This document shows positions 11,975 through 24,400 of a DNA stretch of 64,000 nucleotides, piece by piece. The notes beneath the pieces were generated by a model. The model saw only the letters and a program-made list of their open reading frames with translations. It was not told the origin of the DNA and did not search any database. The translations under genes and the position numbers were made by a program. The DNA comes from Impatiens glandulifera (Eukaryota; Streptophyta; Magnoliopsida; Ericales; Balsaminaceae): NCBI RefSeq assembly GCF_907164915.1, contig NC_061867.1, forward strand, positions 55,613,771 to 55,677,770, given 5' to 3'. Positions within the stretch are counted from its first letter, which is position 1. Each line of letters begins with the position of its first letter.

Positions 11975-14007
11975 ACTAGACAATAATGGAAGTACGTAAG
12001 TGGATGGAGACTAAAGTCAGATCCATCAAAGAATAATTACATACCTTGGTAACTAAGGATAACGATGATTGTTCGGAGGATGGTGCAGGGTCTTTACGAA
12101 CAGGTGCGCCAAGGGATAGGCCGTATGTTCCGCCTACAAGACTCACAAAAGTTGATTTTCCTAAATTTGATGAAATGGACATTGAAGGCTGGATTATACC
12201 GACATAACAGTTCTTTAGGGTCGATCGCACCACAAATTCAACTAAGGTAGAGATCGCTTCTATTCACTTCTTAGGGGATGCTCAAAACCTATGTTGCACG
12301 GATACTCCAAATTTTTTTGGAGTATCGGATATGGATACGACATGGATATGGGTATGATACGGCGATACGTGTGTCAGATACGGCAAAACACGTGTCGTTG
12401 ACTTTAAGTAGGGTTGACCAATCAGATACGGATTGGACACGGCTTGGTTACATTTTTGGATACGTTTTGGGTAAAATTTTTAAAAAAAAAAGTTAAAAAT
12501 GAAAATGAATAAAAAGAAAAATTTAAAAGACTAATATCCCTAATTTTAATTTTTTACTACCGCCTAATAAAACCCTAAATCAAACCCACAGTAACTCATT
12601 TCACCTTCCCAAACTTACCGCCATCGAAAGTAGTCGCCTCTATCTATCCGGTAACTTTACCGTAAACTTTCTTTAATATATATATTGCATGAACCTCGTA
12701 GACATAGTGCTCTCTACTTCGTTCTCTGGATATATATATATATATATATATTTGGATGATTTGTAATAATTTAATTATGATTATGTTTTTTGTTTTTGAA
12801 TTGTAATAGATATTATAAAAAATGAATATGAATTTTTATTTTTATTTATTTTAATATTAAATTTATATAAATATTATATATATAATTGGCGTATCCTAAA
12901 CGTATCGTATCGTATATTTTCAAAATTTGTCGTATCGTCGTATCCGTATCGTATCCGATACGATACCTGTACCCATATCCGTGCAACATAGCTCAAAACT
13001 AGTACGGGTCGTTTCTGCAAACTAGAAATCAAATAATAGCATTAACTTGGTTAAATCTCAAGCAGTCGCTGCTTTAGCAATTTGGTCCATCGATTTGTGA
13101 TACCCCAATTAGGTAGCTGATAAATTTGAAACAAACCAAAACTGTTCAAGATTATAATCTAAGGTACATGACTATTTCTCAGAAACTTATACACATGCCG
13201 GATAAATATATACTAGACTACTATCTAGGTCTTAGAGAAGAGATCGCTAACTCGGTACGGCTGTTGCAACCTCATTCCCTAAACGATGCTATGGTAATAG
13301 CCAAGGCTCAAGAAACCACCTACAAATCCTTGATGAGTAGTGGTCACTTATACAATCCTAATCCACCAATCTTACCCACACCCTCCTATCCGAAATCTAC
13401 TGTTTCTAATCATCCCAAACCATATCATCCTAACCCCTCTTACTCTTCCCCTTTTAACCCAAATCCTAGACAGAGGTATATGCAACAAATGGATCCTAAA
13501 GTTCTTGACGACAGAAGGAAGAGAGGTCTTTGTTATACTTGTGATGAGAAATACGATTCCAATCACAAGTGTAAAGCCAAGTTGTTTATGATACTAGTGA
13601 ATGAAACTAGAGAATGTGAGAACATACCTGAAACTACTGAAACCGTTAACCTGAATACTCTTATGTCCACGCCGAACTGTGAAGAACCTTCCATATCTCT
13701 CCATGCCTTGTATAGATCGAAGAACTATCAAACCTTGCGAATTCTGGGAAAGATTGGGATACTATCAGTTGTTATTCTTATAGACATTGGTAGTGCTCAT
13801 AATTTTATTAGCATTAAGGTTCTCAAAAACATTCATCACCTTATTATTACAACTAAAGCTCTACAAGTAAAGGTAGCAGATGGATCAAGCCTAGTAAGCG
13901 AGAGTTGCTGTCAAGGCTTGAAGTGGACCATGAACGATGATGAATATACAGCCGACATGCGGGTTCTATCTATGTCCAGTTATGACGTGGTTTTGGGCAT
14001 TGAATGA
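11975..14007 (+). pseudogene. Gypsy gag and protease region, disrupted
   Basis: The gag coding region is split by an inserted element at 12289-12991; reading across it, GDAQN before the insertion continues after it. The open segment 13126-14007 carries a capsid-like block (YMTISQKLIHMPDKYILDYYLGL), a Pro/Asn/Ser-rich linker, and a zinc knuckle CYTCDEKYDSNHKC, whose C-x2-C-x7-H-x-C spacing is typical of this gypsy lineage. An aspartic protease follows, whose active-site motif reads DIGSAHNFI. The catalytic triplet expected in the family is DTG, so Thr to Ile has changed a key residue. Frameshifts precede 13126. Gag would form the particle and the protease would process the polyprotein; this copy can do neither. 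Confidence 0.85.
12289..12991. mobile_element. Non-autonomous hAT-type element nested in gag
   Basis: A 703-bp element with inverted ends CTATGTTGCACGGATA at the left and its complement TATCCGTGCAACATAG at the right. It is flanked by perfect 8-bp target duplications CTCAAAAC (12281-12288 and 12992-12999). The subterminal regions are rich in GATACG/CGTATC words arranged as inverted repeats. An 8-bp duplication supports the hAT superfamily. There is no transposase; the inner part is AT-rich with an (AT)n run near 12730-12750. It inserted after the gypsy element, because removing it rejoins the gag reading. Confidence 0.9.
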
Positions 14008-14339
14008 CTTATAACCTTAGGGCCATCATCATGGAATTTTGAGAAACTCACATTGACTTATGAACGAGATGGGAATACTAAATGTCTGCAGGGAATTAAT
14101 CAAATAAAGATCAATATAATGGAGGATAACAAACTGCCTAGACTACTACAAAAAGAAAATATGGCCGCACTAGTACAAGTATGGAACTCACTTGATGAAA
14201 GAGGACAATTCTTCGTGATTGCTGCTATAAGTTTTCATGAGGCCCTATTGGCCTGGTTGGAATTTTGGCTTCGTTTGAAGACCTATTCCAGAAACCCACC
14301 AAATTCCCACCAGGTCGGGAACATGATCACCAAATCCTT

Positions 14340-17300
14340 TTGAAAGTAGGTACGTAACCAATATGTTTAAGATCATATCATTACCCTGCATTACAAAAAA
14401 TCAAAATTGAGACAATGGTGGATGAAATGCTGAAAAAAGGAATCATTCAACACAGCCATAACGCTTTTGCTGCACCAGTTGTCTTAGTAAGAAAGAAAGA
14501 TTTATCTTGGAGATTGTGTATAGACTATCGCCAACTAAATGCAGCTACAGTCAAGGATAAATTTTCTATTCCCATCATCGAAGAGTTACTAGAGGAGCTT
14601 CATGGTTCTAAATTTTTCTCGAAACTCGACTTGCGTTCAGGCTATCATTAGATTCGTATGAAAACGGGTGACTGCCACAAGACAATATTCCGCACACATG
14701 AAGGGTTGTATGAATTCCTAGTAATGCCCTTTGGGTTAACTAATGCCCTATCCACTTTTCAGAGTCTTATGAATTCTATACTTAAACCGTTTTTGAGGAA
14801 GTTCGTATTGGTCTTCTTTGATGACATCCTAGTATATAGCCGCAGTTGGGAAGATCACATGAGGCACGTTACTCAAATTCTGGAGATTCTAATAACCAAC
14901 ACCTTGTTTCTCAACCGAGAAAAATGTGAATTTGGATGTATCCAAATAGCATATTTGGGACATATCATAAGTGAAGAGGGAGTAGCAGCTGACCCTGGAA
15001 ACCTGAAAGCTATGGAAACCTGACCACCTTCTACGACGATCAAACAACTCAGAGGGTTCTTGGGTCTTACGGGATATTATAGTTGATTCATTCGAAAATA
15101 TGGATTGATAGCAAAACTATTAACAAATTGGACTGAAGAAGCAGGGCTGACTTTTAAACACCTCAAGCAATTGATGATGTCTCCTCCTGTTCTAGCATTA
15201 CCTAATTTTGCTATTCCCTTTATAGTTGAAACTAGGGTTGTAAATGAATCAAATACTTTTGATTTGATTCGGTATTCGTATTCGAATTTTGATATTCGTA
15301 TTCGTAATTTCGTGATTCGAATTCGAATAAAAATATTCGATTCGATTTGACTAATAAACGAATACGAATACAAAATAAAGATATTCGATTCGGTATTCGC
15401 TAATATTCGATTATATATACATATACCATTTTGTTAATTTTACTTTTATAAATATTATTTATTCTAAAACACTAGTACATATATACATTTCTTCGGTTGA
15501 AAACTTGAAACCCACATTTAGTCATTCTGCTGTTAATCACTCAAAACCTACAACCGCCTCCATCTCATCTCTTCTCAAAAAATCGAATCGAATACTCGAA
15601 TCGGATCGAATAATACGAATATCAATTTCAAATCGAATACGAATCACATTAATTATTCGAAAAAATTTCAAATACGAATACGAATATTCGAATAGTTTCA
15701 CGAATACGAATCGAATACAGTAATATTCGCTTCGATTCGTTTACAACCCTAGTTGAAACAGATGCTAGCGGAAGTGGAATTGAAGCAATACTAATGTAGG
15801 AAAACCGACATATTGCATTCATAAGCAGGTCCCTTTCAAGTGCTAGCAATCCTTCTTCAACGTATGAAAGGGAGTTGTTAGCCCTCACATTTGTTGTCGA
15901 GAAGTGGAAACCCTACCTAGGATACAAATCATTCGTAGTTAAGACAGATCATAAATCACTTAAATATCTGCTGGAACAAAGAGTACAAATACCTGCCCAA
16001 GAAAAGTGGCTTTACAAGCTGATCGGGTTTGACTTTACAGTACAATTTAAACGCGGCGAAGCTAATATAGTGGCAGATGCTTTATCTAGAAGGGGTAATG
16101 AAGTGCAATGTGCGGGTATTTCAGTTTACCATTCACTAGTCATCCAGAAGATTAACTAAGCATGTCCACTAATCCTAATATAATTAAGATCATCTAGGAA
16201 ATCAAGGAAAATGAAGAAGTTCATAAGGAATTTACCTTCATAGATGGTACGTTGAGGAAAAATGGTAAGATGGTGGTGGGCTATGATCCCGAGCTTTGAA
16301 CGATACTCATTTCTGCAATGCATTCTAGCCCGACTGGTGGTCACTCAGGTACTCTTGTCACTTGTAAAAAATTGCAATTGGTATATTATTGGGCAGGAAT
16401 GACACGAGATATTAGAGAATATATCCGATCATGCGATGTTTGTCAAAGAAACAAAGGAGAAATATAGGCTCCGAAGGGTCTTCTATAACCGTTGCCTATT
16501 TCTAATAAATTGGGAATAAATATATATGGATTTCATAGAACACTTACATAAAGCAGGGGGAAACAATGTTTTTTGTGGTGGTTGATCGCCTATCCAAAAT
16601 GGCACATTTCGTGGGTCTACATCATCTTTTCACAGCTAAAAAGATTACAAAAGTATTCTTGGACAACGTCTTCAAACTCCATGGAATGCCGCTATCAATA
16701 ATAAGTGACCGAGACAAAATCTTTATTATCATGTTTTGACGGGAGTTCCTCAAAATGCAGGGTGTGCATCAAGCCCTTTCTTCAGCTTATCACCCACAAT
16801 CTGTGTCTAGAAACATATATGCATTGTATGGCAGAACAACGCCCGAATCAATGAGATCAATGGCTTCCCTTGCGGAATGGTGGTACAACACTAACTTTCA
16901 CTCAGCCACTCAGGTTTCTCCTTTCGAAGATATATATGGGTATAAACCCCCAATTCATACACCCTATCTAGTAGGACATTCTCGAATTGAGGAAGTAAAC
17001 CGCACCTTGTTGAATAGGGAAGCCACCCTCCGATTGCTCAAATTTCACCTACAAAGAGCCCAAAACAGAATGAAACAGATTCATGATACACATCGAAAAA
17101 ATGCAAATTTTTCTATGAAAGATTGAGTTCTTGTTAAACTTCAGCCATATCAACAACTTTTTGTAAGAAAGACATATCACAAACTTTCCCCCAGATTCTT
17201 TGGTCCATTTCGTATAATAAAACGAATTGGGGAAGTAGCCGATAGGTTGGATCTAAGCAGGAAGTTAAAATTCATAATGTTTTCCATATATCACAACTAA

Positions 17301-17524
17301 AAAGTTATCATGGAACATCGAACAGGATTGAAGGTATGCCTAATTTGGTGGTTCCAGACTGTATCCTAGAAGAAATTCGAGCAGAAAAACACTTGATGAA
17401 GGAGGGCACTCGACGTCATCAATTGCTCGTTAAATGGTTACGCAAAGAAGAAGAAGAAAACTTTTGGGAGGATGCTGAGACGTTGGCTATGGAACATACT
17501 GAGAAAATCCTGGAATGGGGGTAG
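14340..17524 (+). pseudogene. Gypsy reverse transcriptase, RNase H, integrase and chromodomain-like tail, disrupted
   Basis: Domains in order. Reverse transcriptase at 14415-15023 has [30 protein letters not shown], and the catalytic FFDDILVYS; a TAG stop follows GYH at 14649 and another stop lies near 15021. RNase H resumes after the nested element at 15752 with DASGSGIEA and ends in VKTDHKSLKYL and VADALSRR (to about 16095). Integrase at 16200-17120 shows the zinc-binding HSS..GGHSG and CDVCQRNK parts, a DFIEHL segment and ISDRDKIF. The region that should carry the third catalytic acid is altered at HPQSVSRNIYALYG, where a short deletion seems to have removed the usual Gln-Thr-Glu block. 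The tail (17336-17524) has HQLLVKWLRKEEEENFWED, resembling a chromodomain. Several further stops make this copy non-functional. Confidence 0.9.
15233..15751. mobile_element. Non-autonomous hAT element nested in gypsy RNase H
   Basis: A 519-bp element with near-perfect terminal inverted repeats TAGGGTTGTAAATGAATC at the left and TAGGGTTGTAAACGAATC read from the right. It is flanked by perfect 8-bp duplications GTTGAAAC (15225-15232 and 15752-15759). Dense ATTCGAAT/CGAATACG words form inverted subterminal repeats. Removing it restores IVET-DASGSG of the RNase H reading. No coding capacity. Confidence 0.93.
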
Positions 17525-17580
17525 ACAAGGAATAGATCGGCGAGACTTCGTTGAGGTCAACAAAATATTAAAGAAGAGGG

Positions 17581-17919
17581 TATTATTACAAGACAAAATT
17601 AAGAATATCAGATGGGTGAGAGTCTTACACGTGGAGCATTGGAAGCCGTTGGATCTGAAGAGCAACTTTATCTTTTTCTTTCTTTTTTAAATAAACATTT
17701 GGTTATTTTATTTTCCCTTTTTGCATTTATTTCCCTGTATTATTTATCTTCTTACAAAGTGGCCCTTAGTTTGTTAGGCCACCTCAACAGTTGGTTTGTA
17801 ACAGAATTTAGAGAATCTTCTAAGCACTATATACTCAGATAGATTTCTCACGTATTGGGGATGTTGAATGTTATGAGTAGTATCTTCTATTCCCATCTTT
17901 TTCTAATAATTTGGTATCA
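17581..17919 (+). repeat. Right (3') LTR of the gypsy element
   Basis: Starts after a purine-rich tract AAGAAGAGGG (17571-17580), a plausible polypurine tract for plus-strand priming. It ends in TTGGTATCA, directly followed by the second copy of the flanking repeat. It lacks the CT-rich segment found in the left LTR. Confidence 0.8.
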
Positions 17920-18031
17920 TGGACGCCCACCAGAATTGGAATTCGCCTTGTCGGAATCGCTTACGAATCTTTTTTGTTCGATCGCCTTTCGCTCCAAGCT
18001 CTCTCCCCTTCTTCTTCTGAAACTCCGATAT
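17919..18031. repeat. Right copy of the ~110-bp direct repeat flanking the gypsy element
   Basis: Similar to 11376-11484 from ATGGACGCCCAC to CTCCGATAT with a few substitutions and a 3-bp expansion of CTT. It is much too long to be an ordinary 5-bp target-site duplication. Confidence 0.8.
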
Positions 18032-21000
18032 GTTTTTAAAAAAATGAGCCATCCCTTTTATGGAATAACCGTTCACTCTTTTCTCATTCCGTTGGAGGGA
18101 AATTTTGGAATCTACGTGATGAACCATAAGGCCTACTTGGTACCATTAGAAAGATGACTCAAAGAGATTTTCAATGATATCTCATTCATCCGAAATGGTC
18201 GAGTAAATTTAAAGATATGCATTTTTGAGGTGAAGCTTGCCTCCAATTAACTAATGGGACTCGGGACCAAGGCTTGAGTTCATTTGCATCGCTCGAGATA
18301 TATCTTAAATATCGACTCAAGGCTCGAGACCAGTTTCATTCGTAAGGTAAATGAATTTGCTTTCTAGCCCAAGTCGAATCACTCAAATTTGTTAACCACA
18401 ACTCAAGTTATGATTTTTTTGGTAGGGACATGTCAGATTCAATTATCACTTGGACGCATTTTCTTTGAGCCCGAATTTCGGTCATTTCGATGATCAAAGC
18501 TGGAAAGGAATGTGAATGGAAGTTGTAGATGACTCATTTCATTTTTCAAAACATCCAAAACTATAGAATTCCATTGAGAAATGAGACCCGTGGTAATTTT
18601 CAAAATTTCAATCATGTTTAGGGCCTAATGAAACCTCAAAGAGTTCAAACACCCATTTTTGGATAATCCATTTTCAAATAATTCGAGCTTACATCTAGTG
18701 ACATCATTTCCACTAATATTTGATTTCCAATTTGGAGGTCAAACATCTTATCCGGTAGACCCATGGTTGACTTTCCTTGACCTAAGTTGACTTGCTGATT
18801 TGTGAGTTGACTCACCGATTTGACTATTTTTTTGGTTTTTCGCATTTTTGAATATATTCTCCACATAATTGCAAACATCAATATTATAATCAAATTTTAT
18901 AATTTTTAAAAACGAAGAATATGAATGTGTCACGAGTTCTGGAAACCGAATCGTTATGAAAAACAACGTTTTGACCCTAAAACAAGCTCTAAAATGACCT
19001 TTCAGTACATTTTTTCCAACAACAATATTATACTCAAAGTTCACGATTTCTCGCGTCGGTCATTTTGAAGGTATGAGGGGACTCCTGACTTGAGTATTTT
19101 TGAAATTCGACGTTTAGACCATTGTTTTTTCAATTTTTTTCGAGTCGATTTTCAAAAGACATTTTTATGTTTTGTTCTCCCCACCCAATAAACAAGCATG
19201 GACGTTATATTAGACTGGATTATTTATTGGATACATGAGGTGTAAAAATAGGGTGTCTATACCTACAAACATTTAAAATAAAAAATTAAGAACAAGCCGG
19301 CCTTTAAAGGCCATCGGGCCGATTCACGGGTTGCGGTTTGGGTCGCTGGGCTTGGGCCGATTTGGAGTCAACGGGGTGGAGCGGAGTTAGTAAACACGTT
19401 AGAGGCTGGGACAACTCAAGTGCGAGCATCCAAGTTTGGGCCGAGTCGGGGGTCGTTTTCAACCTCTTAACATTCATTTATTTGATTTTTCGGTTTTCGT
19501 TTGAAGCCTTTAAACCCAAAAAAATGAAATAAGAAGTTTACAATTTTTGTTTGGAATCGTTTTAGTCTACTTTAGAGACGTCATTAATTGTCAATGAACC
19601 CCCTCGGAGCTTAACCGAAAAACCCGATTCCTCGTCAAAAATTTTAGTTTCGCTTAATCCAATTCCAATATTAAATCCAAGCTTGTAGATAGCTTCATTT
19701 TAGTCATTAGAACTAAACTCAATCAGTCTAAATTAGTATAGGATATTTCTATGCCAATTTAAAAAACTAAAATTCAAGAACTTTTATGAAAAAATCATTT
19801 TTGTTCAAAATTTTCAGAATTGATTAGAAAATGCTCCTAATATTATTTAGAATGTGTTAAGAAGTTTTTTGGGTTTCCATTCTTGAGCTAAACAACTTGA
19901 TTTTTCCAAATTTTAAAATCAAAATCAGTCTTTTCTTGTTTGAAGTGGAATTTGTTGGATTTAATTCGATAGAAAGCTTCAAAATGCTTATAAGAATAAT
20001 TCTCAATCCTTAAATGAAAATATGATACGCTGTGTAAGAACCAAAGAACTCAATTTTGATTTTTTTAAAATTTATTTGTAATTTGAATTGTACACTGATT
20101 GTTGACTTACAATGTGATAAGAAGTTTTTGGGTGGATTAGAATATCCTCTAATCAACTTGTCGAAATTTCAAAATAATCATAAACTTCTAAGCTTGAATT
20201 GAGGAATTTGATTTAGGAAGCCTTATTCTTCCCCTTTTGTCTCATTGGCCTTCAGAATGACCTCAAAGTCCTTTATATAGCGAGTCTTAGTCAAGCAAGT
20301 GGCTACGACAATTGTATCAAGGGCAACTATCATTATTGACATTTGTTTTTTAACCGGATTCTATTCGTTTAGGGTAGAGTGACGACTTAAGACTATAACC
20401 AAAATGATCACCTTATCTTGTTGATTATTTTGACTTTTGGTTTGTTCGATTTGGTTGAGAAATGGCCAAGCTAGAACTTCTTTCTTTCTACCTTATCCGC
20501 GACCATTTCGTGGTGATCCAGCGAAAAAGATGACAAGGCTTGCGTATGAGAAATCGCCATAAGCGCGGTCATTGGTTTCACGATTAAGGCGACGTTGGGC
20601 AAGGTTTAACCATGCCTCTATGGGTTGATCGAAGGAGGGCCTGTCCCTTTATTTGTCTAGGCCTTGTCTTTTACTTAGATTAGGCCCTTTCGAATGTCTG
20701 AGTTTGACCCGCTTTGGCAATATTGGATCCAATCATTTGACTAAGTCTTGTTTGATTTTAGTCATTTGTCCTATGCCCCATTTGTTTTTTTAATTCCTAC
20801 AAAATAAATATAAATTAAATTAGTGCTAAACATATATCCCCTATTTTTAAATTAGTCGAAATTATTATTATTATTATTTTTTATGTATTTAATTAAAATT
20901 GGAGACATATAATTCAAGTGTTTACAAATATATGATTTTAAAATTTTACTAATTTTTAAATTATTTATATTTTACATTTGTATACAAGACAATTTTTTTT

Positions 21001-21300
21001 ATATTTATAAATAAATGAATTATTTTAATTGATGGTGTAATTATGAATTTTTTTCTATTAATTTCCTTTCTAAGGCCCATCTATCGATGGTACGGGCCCA
21101 GTTAAATAGAGCTAGGTTATTTAACGATCTGGGCTCCGTTTGGATCCAAAGAATTGAGAACTAGGGTTTTGAAAAAAAAAGCGGCTGTATCAAACAAGTC
21201 TTACCCTTCCTTGCTTCCATTAGAGAAAGCTTAGTCACTGCTGAATTAGTCTATCATTTTTCTCAAAGGCTATATCAAAGTGTTGAAAATCTATATTGTT
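18032..21300. other. Degraded LTR-retroelement-like DNA
   Basis: No intact reading frame. The stretch 18430-18640, with GGAAGTTGTAGATGACTCA and GAAATGAGACCCGTGG, and the phrase AAAATAGGGTGTCTATACC at about 19246-19264 resemble the LTR of large plant gypsy elements by general recognition. The phrase near 19250 would be the LTR 3' end. Two similar AT-rich paragraphs (19790-19990 and 20030-20200) hint at further decayed repeats. The final 200 bases before 21335 may hold the promoter and 5' leader of the synthetase gene. Confidence 0.4.
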
Positions 21301-21464
21301 CTTGTATCGAAATCATACGGTTTGACATTTGATTATGGTGAACAATCTCAGATTGCGTATTTTCTTTCTTCGATGTTTTCTTTTTTCTTGTTTTGATGCA
21401 TATTTTTGATCAATTTGCTCAGGTTGAAACAGAAACGGCATCTTCTGTGTCCGAGAATCAAATT

Positions 21465-24400
21465 ATGGAGCCAAAGGTTAGTAATAGATTGTTTCATTTC
21501 TGTATTATCATTACATGCAGTTTGAATTCGTATTTTTGTTAGTGAAATTGAGTTAGTTTTGATTTGCTTCGAAATCTTATGATTAAGTATAATTGAATCT
21601 TTAGGTGGAAAATGCTTCATCACTATCAGCTGAAGAACTTGAAAAGAAAAAGAAGAAAGAAGAAAAGGTAAGAATGAGCATTTTAAGGTTATATACTGAT
21701 GTGCCTCTATTTGATTACTGCTAGAGCTATTACGCCCAAAATTTGAATTGTAATTTGCTTATTTGGTGGTAGGCAAGAGAGAAAGAGTTGAAGAAATTGA
21801 AAGCAGCTCAAAAAGCTGAAGCGGCTAAACTTCAGGTAACAACCTTATATTTATATCAGCTATGGAAAATTTATTTCTTCTAGCATAGGAGTTCTGGTCA
21901 AGCAGTAACATTGTATTTTTATAGGCCCAACAAGCAACATCAACTGTTTCAAAGACAGCAAAAAAGAAGACCGCAAAGAGAGAAGTTACAGAAGAAAACC
22001 CTGAGGATTATGTTGATCCAGAAACTCCCTTGGGGGAGAAGAAGCGTCTTTCATCTCAAATGGCAAAACAATTCAACCCAACTGCTGTGGAGAGCTCGTG
22101 AGTTGTTGATTTTTACCCCTCAAAATGTTCTATGTTTAGGCGTTTCTTCTCTAGTCGAATTCCCAAAGATAATTTCGTTAATACCCTATTGCATAAAGAA
22201 GCCAAACCCCCACCAAATAGCTGGGCTACATGCCTTAACTTCCCAAAGGGTTGCAAAACCAATAGAAACAATTGCTTCTTAGAGAGGCAGTTTCCTAGCC
22301 CATAAATACAACTTTTTCTTTTTACAAAAAGGTTAATGTCTTATGTTTGTCATTTATCCTGTGAATAAATTTGTCTTCCAATCACATTAGGTGGTATTCA
22401 TGGTGGGAAAAGTCCGACTTCTTTGTGGCAGATTCCAGCAGCACTAAGCCACCGTTTGTTATCGTAAGTGATTTCTCAAATTTTGGCATACTCTTAGGTT
22501 ATCAGTTCTGTAGAAACATGAATACTCCTGTCAAGAATGCCGTAGATGAACTAAGTCAAATAGAACATTCTAAAGTTTAGAAATATATTATCAAGCTTAT
22601 CAACAAAACATTACTATTTCTAAAATTTTACAAAGAATGAGTTTCTACACAACTTTGTGTGACAAGAGTGGTGACACATTTAGTATGTGTAACCGCAGGT
22701 CATTTAGGACTCTCATTAATGTATTTTCCATTTAAAAAAAAAGAAAAAGAAAAAATGAGTGTCTACATTTCCCCTTTTATGAAATTCAAAGAAGAACCAC
22801 AGTTATTGCAAGAGGTTACATTATCATGTCAGAGCTGAAAGGAGGAACAACCATAGAAAAAGGATAAGCAATAGTATGACATAAATAATACTCTTACTCG
22901 AAACCACATAAGGAAGTTGGTGCATCCATTTACCCAAGCACTCTTAATACTCCTCTCTGTTGCTGGATGAGATGATTTAGAACTTATGCCCTTGAAACTC
23001 AACAAACCCTTCAGCATCAGATGTACTATACTTATGCCAACTCCACAAAGGCCTAGTGGCATCTAGAAACATGAGTTACGTTGTGAAACTGGATTAAATA
23101 AATTATACAAACATCATATATGCTAGTTGGATCTTCATCATCTCTCTGATCTGTAGATATATTATTAATGATATTTTTGAACTCGCTCAATTCTTCTTTG
23201 TTCTTTCCTATTCTTTTGAAATTTGAGTCCATTGCAAAGAGTCTATGCCATTGGTTATAGTTCCAAACTATTGAATGGCACTGTATTTCGGAGGTAGTTA
23301 GGTTTAGTGCAATGTTTATGCTTCCATTGTATTTACGCATTAATGGTCTCCCTATTTTGCAATCATAGTTTGAGGTGTTAAGAATTCTCCCTTCCTTATA
23401 TTTTAATGGTCTGTTGTATGATGTGATAATATAGATTTGTAGTATCAGATATTTTTTGCTTTTTTGGAATTTTCAAAGTTGAATTTAAAGTTGCCTATCT
23501 CCACATTACTTTAGTTTATTTTCTGGTATATTGACAACAACTTTGTTAGTCTGAAAAAACTGTGACTTTATTGTTATGAAAATATTTTAAAATGTTATAT
23601 TATTTGGATGTTTAAATGTTTCATGATGGAAACACACATGTTTTGCACTTGCAGAAAAGTTGATCTGTTTATTGTTCTCATATCTGAGTATCTCATTATG
23701 CTCTTGTAGAATTTTATATTGAAAAATTTGAACTATGTGATTGATTCCGTTATGTATGCGAAATTACCATGGAACTATGAATTCATTGATCTCATCTGGA
23801 AATACTCTGGCTATGTTTTGTTGCATCGACTTATTAACCCCAATCTAAAGAGATATGGGATTAATATGTAGGAAGATGTTCCAATATTCAAAGAACTTGG
23901 TTGTATGTAAATGTTATGTTTTCTACTGTTGTAGGTTCTGCCTCCACCAAATGTTACAGGAGCTTTACATATAGGGCATGCTTTAACTGCTGCTATTCAG
24001 GTCTGCAAATTATATTCCTGCTCTTTTGCAGTTGATGTTTCTCGCTCACCCCATACTTATTCTGATTCACTTTCAGTTTCTTTTGAATGCAGGATACTAT
24101 AATCCGATGGAGAAGGATGTCTGGGTATAATGTTCTCTGGGTGCCAGGAATGGACCATGCTGGGATAGCAACACAGGTTTTTGATATTCATTTTTATTAA
24201 ATGTAAATGCTTTAGGTCAATGAACATAAGCCCGTTTCTTTACTCGTCTTGAGGTTTTTAACCATCACTTGGTCCTCTATAAATCTTTGACAACCTGAAT
24301 AATAAAGATCGGAGCAAAGTTGGAACGTAAAAACTAAAGACTTGCTATGCATAAAATTGTTCCATTCACTTTATTTTTGTGTCATCTTGTTGCTTATCCA

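Larger units (their letters stand above)
11481..17919 (+). mobile_element. Decayed Ty3/gypsy LTR retrotransposon with two nested insertions
   Basis: The element has the order LTR, primer-binding site, gag, protease, reverse transcriptase, RNase H, integrase, chromodomain-like tail and LTR, all on the plus strand. LTRs are about 11481-11885 and 17581-17919; the right one lacks some 80 bp present in the left. The polyprotein frame is broken many times by stops and frameshifts, so the copy is inactive. Two non-autonomous DNA elements sit inside it (12289-12991 and 15233-15751). The integrase-before-end order is Ty3/gypsy. The gag knuckle and chromodomain-like C-terminus suggest a chromovirus lineage, which is tentative. 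No 5-bp target duplication was found. Confidence 0.9.

Noticed and set aside
22829..23340. Minus-strand open frames in the large synthetase intron
   Set aside because: Short, no domain, and expected by chance in an intron of this length.
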